A stretch of 64,000 nt of DNA, taken from Zhengitettix transpicula. Lineage: Eukaryota > Arthropoda > Insecta > Orthoptera > Tetrigidae. A program made the translations under genes and the position numbers. The stretch covers positions 209,728,746 through 209,792,745 of the forward strand of contig CM073590.1 of the NCBI GenBank assembly GCA_037074705.1, read 5' to 3'. A model generated the notes under the pieces. It was not told the DNA's origin. It saw only the letters and a list, made by a program, of their open reading frames with translations, and did not search any database. Below, one piece after another: positions 10,446 to 21,675 of the stretch (position 1 is the first letter of the stretch; every line of letters begins with the position of its first letter).

Positions 10446-12554
10446 TTCATTTAGTATGGCACCAAAGTCTGATTTCTGAACGAAATTCGAAATATGACGA
10501 TAATACCTTTACTTATGAGTTTACAAATAGTAATTTAACGAAATTTTAACTTAGTCTCTCTGGTAATCAATGAAATTTGGTTCATTCGTACACACAAACT
10601 TATCGCACTTTATAGACAGGCCATTTTTAACACTGATTCTAATAAACACTTTTAGTTTACAAAATGGTTCACTGTTCGTTTAGGAAATACGCTCGTTCCG
10701 AAGTTTATTAACTGCTGGATGCAGTTGCCTGGGCTCCCGAAATCGAAGACAATGGTCTAAATCGAGAATATAACAATTTAGGCTCTTCGCTCTAAATATT
10801 TAGCGTTGAGTATTGCGTGGAAAATGTTCTAACTGCTTTAGCTGTTGTTACATGTATCAAGACACTTTCTGGAATTTATACTATTTGTCTGTCCACTGCT
10901 AAATTTCCAAGACGACTTTCCTGGAGCTCGCCTCCCCACAGACTCTGCTCTCTGTGCGTCTAGCGAACCAACTTCTACAATACTCACAAGCATTGTGTAC
11001 AACTTGTGTGTTTTATGCCGCTAACAATGCCAGTCCAAATTTTTGTTTATTAATGAATTATTTCCTCTTAATTACAACTATATATATATATATATTGTTG
11101 AGATCACCAACGTGTAATGAAAGTATTTTTTAAAATTTTATTTAATATAGTCGGCGTAATATTGAGGCCAGATCATTGTAAAGAACAGTCAGTGTGTGTA
11201 GGACAAGAATGCGGAGATTGGAATGGTTTCCAGTCTATTATTGTCGGCAATGTGTGTAATACGCAGAACTTTTGCGAGAACGGCAGTCAAATTTTGGGAG
11301 ACTGACCGATGAGGGTCATGGCGTGTCTGGTTTGGGTGGTGGAGCAATGATGATCATAGTGAAATCTGTTTTGGGACTCTACCGATAATGGTCAGAGTAA
11401 GTCTGGTTTAGGAGGCCGGGCGAGTAAACAAGTAGCGGAATTTAGCAAAGTTGACGCTGAACAACGGTTGATACTATCATGTTCAGCCTACGGTATTAAA
11501 TAACTTTCAAAGTAAAGCCGGCAGATATTAGTAGGACGAAAGAAAGTTCTGGAATAATTGTTGGAGAAGTGTTCGGTGGTCAGTGGGCCGGAATTTACCG
11601 AAGTGAACCAAAGTTGTGAACAGTGTAATGGCATGTTAAAATAAATTTTAATTAAAAGTGAAATGTATAAGTAGTATGAGAGCAGCTCTAATAAACTGGT
11701 ATGTAACAATCTTCTATTGTTAAACATTATATAAAAGTGAGTACCGTCAGATTTATTTAGATTTCTTTAAATTCTTGTAAAGTTCTCTGAATTTCAGATT
11801 TATTTAGATTTTTGTATATTAATTGTTATTGTAAATTTAATTATTTTTTTGATTTCGATACAATTTGGTGATAATTTCAAATTACTGTAATTATTAGAGG
11901 CCCAATAAGCGGCCCTGAAGAATTGAGTTTCATTGAAAGCTGTGGCGTTTATTTAAAATATGTACAGAAACTAAATTAAAATCGAAATTTGTATAATTTT
12001 TTTTTGTTATCTTTAACAATTTGTCATAATTCTGTTATAAATCCTATTAATTATCTTTTCCTTTAAATTTCTTTTAAACATTATTTGGTCTCAACATATT
12101 GGCTTTGTTCATTATATTTTTTGCATATTACATTATTTGGCTTTCATTTAATTAATTTATATATATATATTGTTATGGTTAAAGGAATCTAATTAACAAA
12201 AAATTAATTCACACTTAAATTATGATTAAAAACTATTATTTGCCAAAGATTAATTTAACAAGTGTTCATTTAGTTTTTTACAAATGATTTGGCACGCCGA
12301 ATTCAATAATTTCAAAATTAACAAAGAAATATTTTTTATTTACAATTGGTGGCGTTCAAAGTAAAATACAATCTTTTATATTACACAAACAATCAAAGTT
12401 AATAACCCTTCTTCTCAGGGTCTTTAACTGGGTTTCATAAGTAAGAACAATGAAAAATTATAAATTAAATAATTAAAAATTCAACCAAATTGAAACGATC
12501 GGAATACGAAATCTGACTAATACCCTTAATTACCGTTTACAGAATTTAATTAGT
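10446..12554. other. No gene recognised; possible decayed retroelement
   Basis: AT-rich DNA with a less AT-rich stretch at 10700-11640. It holds a (TA)n run at about 11079-11095, a 62-codon frame at 11117-11305 with no recognised motif, and a 17-bp direct repeat (11748, 11795). Its composition would suit an old LTR element, but no terminal-repeat pair or primer-binding site was found. Confidence 0.35.
11748..11811. repeat. Short direct repeat, 17 bp, 47 bp apart
   Basis: cagatttatttagattt occurs exactly at 11748-11764 and 11795-11811. Function unknown. Confidence 0.8.
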
Positions 12555-13054
12555 TTGGTTTGTACTTACAAATGCCCTGCTGGTACCAGACTTAGTTTTC
12601 GGAGCTTGGGGGCACAATTCACTAAAAAAGCCATTAATCACCGATTCTACACATCATGGTCAAAACACACTGTTGTAGTTCTTGTATTATTCCTCCGGGA
12701 ACTCGATCAGCCGCACCTCCGGTCAACAGTCGGACGTATTATTTTTCAATGCCTTTATGCGGAAAAATGTTATTTCGGTTTTCGTATGTATCTGAACGCG
12801 GCGCTAAATTCTTTTGTTTCAGATTTGCGGTTTTTATAACTTGTCTCTTCCTCCAGACCATTTTACTTGGATTTTTAAAACATATAAGTCTCTCAGTTGA
12901 ATTTTTAAGCTTGGGCCACGCTGTTCGAAATTTTCCTCCCTCTCTCGACCATAATATCCGCCAGACTGCATTCATCCAGTCCCAGCGGCTCACAACAAAG
13001 ACCGCCGACAAAAAGCCTGCCGTCATTGTCGTCTTTAAACATTTGTACCGCTAA
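12555..13054. other. GC-richer block with overlapping open frames, unidentified
   Basis: Three frames stay open here: plus 12555-12839, plus 12656-13054 (132 codons) and minus 13026-12739 (95 codons). Openness on both strands reflects the rise in GC and the drop in stops rather than a clear gene. None of the translations shows a motif I know. No splice signals or start context favour one frame. It could be an exon or a transposon fragment. Confidence 0.3.
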
Positions 13055-13099
13055 ACAATCCAATTATTTAAACAATTAATGGCCTCCTTAATTAGAATT

Positions 13100-13102
<3 letters not shown>

Positions 13103-13141
<39 letters not shown>
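13103..13141. repeat. (AT)n microsatellite
   Basis: About 19 AT units directly before repeat B1. Confidence 0.95.
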
Positions 13142-13142
<1 letters not shown>

Positions 13143-13144
13143 CT

Positions 13145-13262
13145 TCATAGAGAGGAATATTTTTGGAAGGAGTATGCGAAGAAATACAATGAATGTACAT
13201 CACAGTGGGATAGTCACTCTGAAAGATGATTTGTGATCGTTGGACGGTTTAAGAACCACATA
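13145..13262 (+). repeat. Dispersed repeat B, copy 1
   Basis: The sequence from atagagaggaatattttt through gttggacggtttaagaacca aligns with 13933-14049, about 790 bp downstream in the same orientation, with scattered substitutions. This copy lies exactly between two long AT-dinucleotide arrays (13103-13141 and 13264-13307). No poly(A) tail, terminal inverted repeat or coding potential seen. Confidence 0.8.

Positions 13263-13263
<1 letters not shown>

Positions 13264-13307
<44 letters not shown>
13264..13307. repeat. (TA)n microsatellite
   Basis: About 21 TA units directly after repeat B1. Confidence 0.95.
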
Positions 13308-13309
<2 letters not shown>

Positions 13310-13932
13310 TTTAATTTGAACATTTTAGGATAGTTGTGTGAGCTACTGAATTGGATTAGTTCTGAAACTTTGAAATTAATTAAGTTCTCATAAAAAATAA
13401 ATATAAATAAAGCATACACTCGGACCTAGTTATTTGAAAGCAACTCTCTTGGATATCGTGAACCTGATGCATCCTCTGCGATCGTAAGGACGTTTCTCTA
13501 ATTACTTAGTAATTTTTAATACTCTGTCAGGGTAAGAGCTTTAGTCATTACTTTTGCTAACTTTATCTGAAAACTACCAGATAATTAATTGAATCTTCAC
13601 TCTTTCCCTCTGCTCCTGCTATATATTTATAATCAATTCTTCTCTCCCAGAGGGGTCAGTAAACGCGTCCTTACAGTAATTGAATTCTGAATAACAGACT
13701 ACTTTCTTTTTGTCTCGCCGCCATCAATACATTTCCTGTAGTTCTATATTCAGATAAATTCCTTTCGTGGTACAAATGCCACACGATGTTTCGGAACATT
13801 TTAGCTATTTCAATTTTAAGTGGTTTACCGAGCAGGGCGGTTTCCCCTTAAATTCCCGGAAATGTCCTGCTAACAAGAGCCTCTGGTTCACAGCACGAGT
13901 TGATTTAAATACTAAAAACGACTATGTTTCCC
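13308..13932. other. No gene recognised
   Basis: Mixed-composition DNA with no recognisable gene or RNA. Confidence 0.45.
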
Positions 13933-14049
13933 AATAGAGTGGAATATTTTTTGAAGGAGTATGTGAATAATTACAATGAATAGACAACACCGTTGGACCG
14001 TCATTCAGAAAGATGTTTCGAGATCCGTTGGACGGTTTAAGGACCACAT
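13933..14049 (+). repeat. Dispersed repeat B, copy 2
   Basis: Runs from atagagtggaatatttttt to gttggacggtttaaggacc. Homologous to 13145-13262, but without flanking AT arrays. Confidence 0.8.
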
Positions 14050-14885
14050 TCTAAATTCTATTTGTTCTGTTCGACTCAACCTATAAAAGAATGTTCTATT
14101 AGTACCATAACTACTCAATTTTTCTAAAAATATACCATGCCGTATTTAGGTCAATTCCATAGTATTGCCACAAGCCTGTAGGAAAATCGGTAGTTGTTAA
14201 AATACTAAATTCATCAGGAGATATTGTACGGACAGCCTTTTATATTGAGTAAACTTTCATGAATACAAACTAGCAGAATATTAGCTAATTTGGGGGGTGG
14301 GGTGGGGAATGAGTAGCCTATCCACTGCAGTCATCGGAAGGTGCGTGGGACAAATACTGTGAGCCCGACGTACGTATCTTTAAGGATTTCTCTGCACATT
14401 TAGGTGAATTGTCCAATAGTATCCTGAAACTATCTTCCGAGAGTTGTAGTTAACGCTTGACTACTCACACACACATACGCGCGTGCGTCCTTTCGATCCT
14501 TTCCTATGCTATTGAAAGGGTCTAGTACAAAATCCCGACACACACTTTCCTGATTCTCGTTTTCCCGACAAGGCCATTATCCCGATTGACGGTTTCCCGA
14601 CAGAAAATTTTCCCGAAATTTGCGTTTTTACGAAATAACGGATAATATTGATAATATAGAACACTTGATATCTTAATTATTTTATTATAGATGATTATTT
14701 TTGCAAATTAAGTTCCTAATTAATGCGTGGAGCAATTTCAATCAAAGTTAGTACCAGTATCGCTTAAGATTCGGGATTTAAGATACAAACCCTGCCAATA
14801 ATCCCATGGGCGGGGGTGGAAGGGGGTGACATTTTCAAAATATTTGCGATTACTGCCTATTTTGGCGCAACAGTTTGCGGGGACG
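14050..14885. other. No gene recognised
   Basis: A cctttcctatgctattgaaaggg string at about 14497-14520 echoes family A but is too short to call. A gggggtggaagggggtgaca string lies near 14813. Confidence 0.4.
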
Positions 14886-15313
14886 CTCAGTTTTTTTTAG
14901 AGTTACAGGCTACATGAGGGTAATCCACATCGTGGCAACTCCCCTTTAATAGCATAGGAAGTGATTTGAAAGGGGGGATGCGGAGGGGTAGAGGAAGGTA
15001 GCCAAGGGTTAACTAGGACCCCCGGGTTATAGTTTAAGGATCCTACCAGACATTCGCCTAAAAGTAATGCAGGGAAAACCCTAGAAAAACCTGCATCAGG
15101 TATGTCGGGCATTGGGTACTTGTCCCACGCCCTTCCGATATCGGGAGAAGAGTTTGCTGTGGGGTCGCAGCATTCCCTGCTCCGTACTTCGACCAGTTTA
15201 GAAGGTAGCAGGCCGACTGTTCCAATGGGAACAGAGAACAACTCTTACCGTATGCCTAAGGTCTGCGACCAAGAACATACACCTCTGAAAACAGGCCGAG
15301 GTGCCAGTGTCTA
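14886..15313 (-). repeat. Family A retroposon copy A2 (longest reverse copy)
   Basis: Starts with the poly(T) complement of a tail at 14891-14898, then aggctacatgagggtaatcc, agcataggaag, ggtagccaagggttaac, aaaaacctgcatcagg and gaacatacacctctgaaaac. It aligns over its whole length with A3/A4 (reverse complement) and carries about 420 bp. The 112-codon minus and 70-codon plus open frames here are shared with other copies and are shadows of the repeat. It could be a SINE or the 3' end of a LINE. I saw no clear pol III boxes. Confidence 0.85.
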
Positions 15314-17195
15314 ATTTCATCACCTAACTGCACGAGGACAGCTCTAGGGGTGGGGTGAAAGGGGGTGTCAAAATGCAAAAAGGACTGATATTTGTGTAGA
15401 TTACGCGGTTGTGGGATTCGTTGAGTATAATTATGATGTATAAATTACCGGGTAAGTTGTAGTTCTCCCATATGAATGGAGTAACGAAAGTTTTCTACAA
15501 AAATTTGTTCACATGTTACTTACGATCCAAGAACAAACAATGTTTTGATAAAACACCCTAAGCCCCCATGAGGGTGGGTATAGAATAAAATTCTACATCC
15601 CCTCCTACATTGTCATGGACAGTTGGCGAATGATACTATCAAACTCAGCGACACAGAAAACTTTTAATTCAACGCTAATAATTGCCAATCTCCCTGGTCT
15701 TAAGATTTTCATTCTACTTCCTTAAAAAATTTGTAAAACCTGTGGCAGCATACAATTCATTCCTTATCGTATTTTGAAACCAGATTCTTTATTGAATTTT
15801 CCCTTTGAATATAATTTCCGTCTTTTACGTAAGCAAGCTGAGTGTGTCTAATTCATTATCTTTTCCCTATAATTTCTACTTCGAAATCGTGGAAATATTT
15901 TGGAGACTTTGATAACGTTCGACGGTAGTCATAGAATAAATGTGTTGAGACCAACGCCAATTATTTAATTTAATATTAAATAAAAATACTGTTATTGCTG
16001 TTAAATATAAAACCACTGCATATTCAAATTAAGCTGAGCGAAGTTGAGACTGTATAGTTGAAATGAAGAAACAGCACTTCCGAGTGCGAAGGGACTGTGA
16101 AGGAACTGGAGCACAATTGGGTTCTTTATCCTTTCACTTTGATATGGTATTGCCTACCGGGTTTCGAACCCGGCCCCTTTCTCTCCCCATTGAACGCTCT
16201 CTATTCCCCGTGTAGCGGAAGTCCATTAGTACAGTCATCTCAAATGTAGGATTTGCATCACTGTGAATGACCACAACATGCTGCAGGCTCATTAAGCGCG
16301 AGGTGGAGTCAAAATCAAGTTTGAGTTTTGATGTACGATATGTTGGGAAAATTTTCTACAGAGCGACAGTTGTATAGAGGTAAAAAGTGTGTCTTGTTAT
16401 GCAAAGTCTTCAACGTGAATCTGTATTTACCAGGAACACATTAAATACGTCTTTCATCCTATACTGTATCCTGAAAATTTCGACGATAATAAATTTACAG
16501 ATAGTCCGTTATATAAACGTAATTTCTACATAATATATTGTAATATATTACATACTGGCGGATAAATTTAATATGAAAAATATATTTATAGTTGATTGGC
16601 TTCATATTTAATTTATTTTTAAAGGTTTACACAAATTTAGCAGGCTCCTTTTCATTTGCAACAAGGTTATTAAAATTTACTCACTGTTGAGTTTAAATTT
16701 AGGTAATTCACTTTAACTACATTAAATATTCCAATAAATTTCTAATATGTTAAACAGACAAACCTCGGGGAAATTTTACGAGACTCTGATCATAAATCAA
16801 AAAATAAAAGGAATCGTATGTGAGGTCATATACGTGCGGCAAAAATTTGAATTATTTACGCTGCAGTCAAAAACACATATTTTGTAGTCGGCTTCAGCAG
16901 GATAACCGGAAAATCTTCACAGAAATTTCTGACAGCTTCCTCCTTTACTCTTCCGCGTCGGTGTAACAATTCTTAGCATCTCTAGATAGACCCAACTTCC
17001 GTCGGTCGGGCCGTTTTTTCTTATCCAAGTTGTACATGCGAACTCTACATTACACAAAAAGTTGTAGATATAAACTTCTACGTTTCACTCCAAGTTGTAG
17101 CTATGAAATGTCCTCTCAAAGACCATCTTTCTAACTCTTACATTTTTTAAAATGAAAAGATTTACGTCTGACTGAAAATAATTAATAAAAAAAAT
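15314..17195. other. No gene recognised, apart from a tRNA-like element
   Basis: Mostly AT-rich. The only supported item is the B-box element at 16150-16230. Confidence 0.45.
16150..16230 (-). repeat. tRNA-like, SINE-type pol III fragment
   Basis: The minus strand contains a perfect T-arm: ccggg, loop ttcgaaa, cccgg. This includes an exact B box, GGTTCGAAACC. There is no matching acceptor stem and no clear D-arm or anticodon arm, so it is not a functional tRNA. A tRNA-derived SINE head or tRNA pseudogene is likely. Confidence 0.5.
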
Positions 17196-17235
17196 AGACA
17201 ATTCAGACAAAATAGTGATAATATAAATACCACAC

Positions 17236-17267
17236 AACATTTCTGGGATCCTTGTCCCTTTCCTCAG
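17236..17267 (-). ncRNA. Hammerhead ribozyme-like core, PLE type
   Basis: The minus strand reads CTGAGGA, AA, GGGA, loop caagga, TCCC, A, GAAATGTT. The CUGANGA box is exact, stem II has a 4-bp helix, and GAAA is intact. The base after GAAA is T rather than C. GTT is an acceptable cleavage triplet. Confidence 0.55.
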
Positions 17268-17308
17268 ATGCGAAAAAGAGCAGTTGTCACTCTAGGCTCT
17301 TATTAGCA

Positions 17309-17341
17309 CTTGAAGAAACGCACAAGGATCCCAGAAACCTT
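17309..17341 (+). ncRNA. Hammerhead-like core, decayed, opposite orientation
   Basis: The plus strand reads CTTGAAGA, acgcacaaggatccca, GAAACCTT. It is the mirror partner of 17236-17267. Its 5' box has an extra T, and the 5' half of stem II (ACGC where GGGA is expected) no longer pairs with TCCC. Confidence 0.4.
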
Positions 17342-17378
17342 GTGTTGTATTTATATTAACACTTTTTTGTCTGAATTG

Positions 17379-17930
17379 GCTATCTTTATAATTAATTCTT
17401 ACATTTTTTACTCCTACACTTTCTCCTTTCTCAGACTTGTTCTCCGAGTAATAGATAGGAATTGTCCTGACTCGAAACTTGACCACCTTCCAGTTAGACA
17501 TTCTTTCTTCTCCACCAGAGGGTGGAAACCTCTTCTCGTGTTCGATTTCAACCAATCTGAGTCGATTTTACACTTTCGCGGGTTTACTCTCGCCTTTTGC
17601 AACGGTTGACCTTCGGGGATTTTGGTTAGGTCAATACCCCTGAGGTAGGGATCTCCAACGACGCCTTTCTCTGTGCGCACGGTTTCTCCTCGACACCCTG
17701 TCACCTCGGCGCCAAATTTTATGGTCGTAATTTCCAGCAAGCCACAGATCGGCTCTGTGAACACAGGCGTTTTTTTATCCAAATATTAAAAATTAATCTT
17801 GAATTAATTTGAGGAGTGTTCTTCTGCGCTACAATATTGGAGCACAGCTTAATAAAATGTATTAATTGGTAGGTGGGAACCAACAAGCGGAATACAGCAA
17901 TAATGGTGTTTTTCATTTCCAACCTTAGTG
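17379..17930. other. GC-richer block with overlapping frames, unidentified
   Basis: A minus frame of 122 codons (17782-17414) and a plus frame ending at 17609 overlap. The minus translation is rich in charged residues (GVVGDPYLRGIDLTKIPEGQ, HPLVEKKECLTGRW) and could be a retroelement or host exon, but it matches no family I can name. The plus frame starts inside the PLE repeat. Neither is called as a gene. Confidence 0.3.
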
Positions 17931-20877
17931 TTTGTTGATAGCAGGATAGCGCTCACAAAAAAAAATGCAAGAAAGCTAGGATTAAGTTGAAAATGAACGA
18001 GTCATCACATAATGGTAGAAAATGAAATAATGTGATACCGATTGGCTATCGTCCACAGATAACCGTGAAGATGCGATATTTTATGATGATTGTGAGAAAA
18101 GCCGTGTCAAGGCAGTTACTGTGGGCATGAATGAGTTGGTGGTGAATGGCTCACGGAGGAGCACGATTTCCCGCGGATGAATGAATGGACTGCCAGTCGT
18201 GATGGAGCTAGCGGGAGTCTAGGCGGATGATTAATTAAAGAACCGCTGCGATAATCACGTCATCTAACTTCTGTTCTCTCTTCCCGAGTCCGCACCGACA
18301 ACCTTGTATCAGCTGTTCTTATCTACGTGCAGCCGCGAGGTGTGTCGGAATGCAAAATCCGCAATTATTTGTTTAATTGCCTGTCGGGTTGGCGTGTTCA
18401 ATAGTGAGCCCTTCATATAGCGGCAGTTACGGAGGTTGTTGGAATGGCCTTTATGGACACTTGCTGAGTCATTGCGGATTAAGCGTGTCGTTTAGATCAC
18501 GCCGTTATACGATTCCGGTTCTATTATTCCTTCTGTTAATAGACTGCTATTACGTTGCATGTTCTCTCAGATATGAACAGGAATCAGTAGTAATAATGCT
18601 CGTAGTTGTCATATAGTTTCTAATGTTACTTAACTTCTGCCCTGACCTACAAATAAATTTGGTTACATTCTTAGTATTATCATTCATTGATTGTGCTGAC
18701 TGTTTTGAGTCAATTTTGTATCCATCGGTACAAAAATAACATTTAAATTCCGCTCATCCATGCATTGCTGCATATTGTGTAAATAAGTGTGAATAGCTGC
18801 ATGAAAGGAAACGACAGTGGTGAAGATTGTGTGACATGTATGCGAGCTGGTCAGTTCCTCCACCTCAATTGTTGATTTTTCAGTTGGCCAGCCTATAGTT
18901 TTCTATCAGTATCCATTGTTCAATGAACTGTTCATCAATAAATTGCGTCATTCACCAATACCGACGTTATTTCTGCAAAGCAAGCATTAAACGTGATGTT
19001 CGAAATACCGAAGGAACCATGTAAACAATCGTTTGACAGACGCTGATCATTTACACTATAGTGATCAAATTAGTTTGTTGAGAGAATTTTTAAAACATAT
19101 CATTTCAACTTGAGGATCAGCTAAGCATTAATCGGAATGGACGTGTGAAGTGCAGAAAATTTCTTCGAATCACAGACAAGTATAGAAGAGTAGATATCTG
19201 TGGCAAGTTCGTGAAATCGAGTAGAGTCATTGTGGGAACTGACAAAACAAGGTGTTATTGGTGTGATAAGCACGTTCAGCATCTTGGGGTAACTCCATTT
19301 TATGGTCTGGCAGGGAAGGAGGTCGAGAGGAGAATTTTGGTAGAGTGTAGTCAGTCTGACACTAGAAGAGAAGTAAGCCAGTTTAAAATTTGAGATAGAA
19401 AAAGTCAAAATGGAACTAGATTGCTAGAAGTGAACGAAAATGATTTCGTTTTAGCGTGGAAATCCGACCGCTTGTACTAACAGGATCGGTTCTACACGAC
19501 AACGCTCGAGCCTCAACCCCGAGATCAAGTCTCGAAAACTTTAAATGTGTTCGTTTACAAATGGGAATTTTCAGTAAATTATATCATTTTACTCAAAAAC
19601 ATTATCAGAAATACCTTGAAGTAAAGAGGTTCTAATTTAGGATATTTATCACCCGGAGAGATTTACATAGTAAAACAAATTAAATTTAGTAAATAATTTT
19701 AAGTTCAAGGTCACTCTATATTTTAATATATTTTACGACATTAAATTTAATTTTAATAACTTGAATATTTCTGTTTTTGATATATAAACTCTTAAAATGA
19801 TTCTTCCCTAAAAGTAAATACCCATTTTTGTAAAATTGGACCCTTTTTTAAATGCTCAAGTCTATTTTCGTTTGTCGGGTATAAAATCAGAAAAAAATAT
19901 TAAATTGAATTTTTGTATGCACAAGGGTGAAAAAAGCTTTCCCAAAATATAAATTTGATCATTTATGGCTGCACAAAAATAGGTACGTATTTTATGGCGC
20001 ACTATTCGATACGAGTTTAATTATATTTAAACTGTACTCGTACCAAGTAAAAGACACAGGTAATCGCGTAGTTGCCACTAGAGCGAGAAGCGTTTTCCAT
20101 GCTTCAAAAAATGGCGCCATTCAGAGAGGCCGAACGTATTGTGACAACGAATAAGCGTCATTACGATGCTCGGTCACGTTCTTTTTCAGTTTATTGTGAA
20201 TGGATGAAGCTATTACTGGGAACAAATTTATTCTTCATATTATGAGGAACTGACAAAAAATGTGAAGACCTTTAATGTAGTGAAATTTACATTGCTGCCT
20301 GACACTCGTGGGAAAATGTCTTCCAGGGAACAACGCGGCAATAAGTAGATTTTAACGTCCTGTCGGTGGGGAAAAAATTGTGGATATCTGAAAATCTACT
20401 AGCAACAGTTGGATCGCTCCTCACTGAGCAACTGAGCGAAATGAACAATTTGGTGTGGACGTTTTGGAGAAACTAAAAACCATATTCTAATTGCGTTTAT
20501 GGAACTGATAATCGAAAATACTCTGATTGAAAATACATTTAAAATATAACGACAAAAACAGGGAGAAACTTTAAAGTACCAATTGTCTTCAATTGTTAAA
20601 ATAGCGTCTTTGATTTTGTTCCTTATGATGATAAAAATATTAGTAATCTTAAAAGATGAAAGCGAGCCTCAGAGACAGATACAGTCGCATAAATTTGGTT
20701 GACATAATTTGTCCTTTTTAGCTGCAGCATTCAAATAGTAGTCTAGAGTTAATTTTGTGATTCTGAGTTGTTTACAAGTTTTTCTAAAAAAAACGAGTAC
20801 TGTGAAGGGTAGCTAATATTTTATCACTAACAGTTCGAACTAACACAATTTTAAATATTAAAAACGAGATTAATAAG
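17931..20877. other. No gene recognised
   Basis: A less AT-rich block at 18040-18560 (gcggcagttacggagg, acgtgcagccgcgagg) stands out but has no recognised product. The frame at 19145-19393 contains CYWCDKHVQH with no family match. The rest is AT-rich. Confidence 0.4.
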
Positions 20878-21230
20878 AGTTGTTCGCTATTCCCATTGGA
20901 ATAGTCGGCCAGCTGCCTCCTAAACTGGTCGAGGCACGGAGAATGGAATGCTGCGTCCCCACAGCAAACTCCTCCCGCTATCGGAAGGGCGTGGGACAAG
21001 TACCCAATGCCCGACCTACCTGATGCAGGTTTTTCTAGGGTTTTCCCTGCATCACTTTTAGACGAATTGCCGGGTAGGATCCTTAAACCATAGCCCGGGG
21101 GCCCTAGTTAACCCTTGGCTACCTTCCTCTACCCTTCCGCATCCCCCCTTTCAAATCCCTTCCTATGCTATTAAAGGGGAGTTTCCCAACGTGGATTACC
21201 CTCATGTAGCCTGTTGCTAAAAAAAAAAAA
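20878..21230 (+). repeat. Family A retroposon copy A3
   Basis: Runs from gttgttcgctattcccattg through tgatgcaggtttttctaggg, gatccttaaaccatagcccg and cctatgctattaaagggg to an A12 tail ending at 21230. About 340 bp plus tail. It starts within the family consensus relative to A2 and A4, so it is 5'-truncated. Confidence 0.9.
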
Positions 21231-21238
21231 GAATTGAA

Positions 21239-21667
21239 GGGCTGACTTCATGTTGGGCAGGAATCTCAAAATGAGGTTACCATAAGCCGTGACTCCTTGT
21301 CTGGTTTTGAGGGGCGTATGTTCCGAAGACGTTGTGGACCAGTCGGCCAGCTGCCCTTCAAATTCGGCCGATGCATGGAATTTGGTATGCTGCGTTCCCA
21401 CAGCAGACCAGATTCTCGTTATCGGAAGGGCGTGTGACAGGGACCAAATGCCCGACCTTCCTGATGCCGGTTTTTCTAGGGTTTTCCCTGCATCATCTTT
21501 AAGGCGAATGCCTGATAGGATCCTTAAAATATAGCCCGGGGGCCCTAGTAAACCCTTGGGTTCCTTTCTCTACATTCCGCATCCCCCCCTTTTCCCTTCC
21601 TATGCTATTAAAGTGGAGTATCCATCAAAGCGGATAACCCTCATGTGGCCTGTGACTAAAAAAAAAA
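21239..21667 (+). repeat. Family A copy A4, inserted behind A3, with target duplication
   Basis: It carries the family 5' region (tctggttttgaggggcgtat), the gatgccggtttttctagggt core, and a 3' end with an A9 tail. The 8 bp gaattgaa follow the tail of A3 (21231-21238) and follow the tail of A4 (21668-21675). A4 therefore most likely integrated at the end of A3's poly(A) and duplicated gaattgaa. That would make 21239 its true 5' end and the element about 430 bp long. Confidence 0.85.
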
Positions 21668-21675
21668 GAATTGAA

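Larger units (their letters stand above)
17199..17378. repeat. Inverted pair of PLE-like ends, 57-bp imperfect arms
   Basis: The left arm 17199-17255 (caattcagacaaaatagtg through tctgggatccttgt) is the imperfect reverse complement of 17322-17378. The 66-bp spacer and arms hold two divergent hammerhead-like cores: minus strand at 17236-17267 and plus strand at 17309-17341. The head-to-head layout fits two Penelope-like termini facing each other. Unlike the pair at 2123-2244, the arms have diverged. Confidence 0.75.

Noticed and set aside
11730..11750. TATA box with initiator at cagattt
   Set aside because: Spacing is only about 19 bp, too short for a TATA/Inr pair, and AT-rich DNA yields TATA words freely.
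11079..12000. LTR retrotransposon beginning tgttgagatc
   Set aside because: No second terminal repeat, primer-binding site or coding remains could be found.
12555..13054. 132-codon plus-strand frame as a host gene
   Set aside because: Frames are open on both strands, with no motif, no start context and no splice evidence. Kept only as a composition block.
14497..14520. Eighth copy of family A
   Set aside because: Only about 20 bp resemble the family, with no flanking homology.
14903..15314. 112-codon minus and 70-codon plus frames as proteins
   Set aside because: They lie wholly inside family A copy A2 and recur, broken, in its other copies. They are shadows of a repeat.
17310..17782. 99- and 122-codon frames as genes
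   Set aside because: They overlap on opposite strands, one begins inside the PLE repeat, and neither matches a known family.
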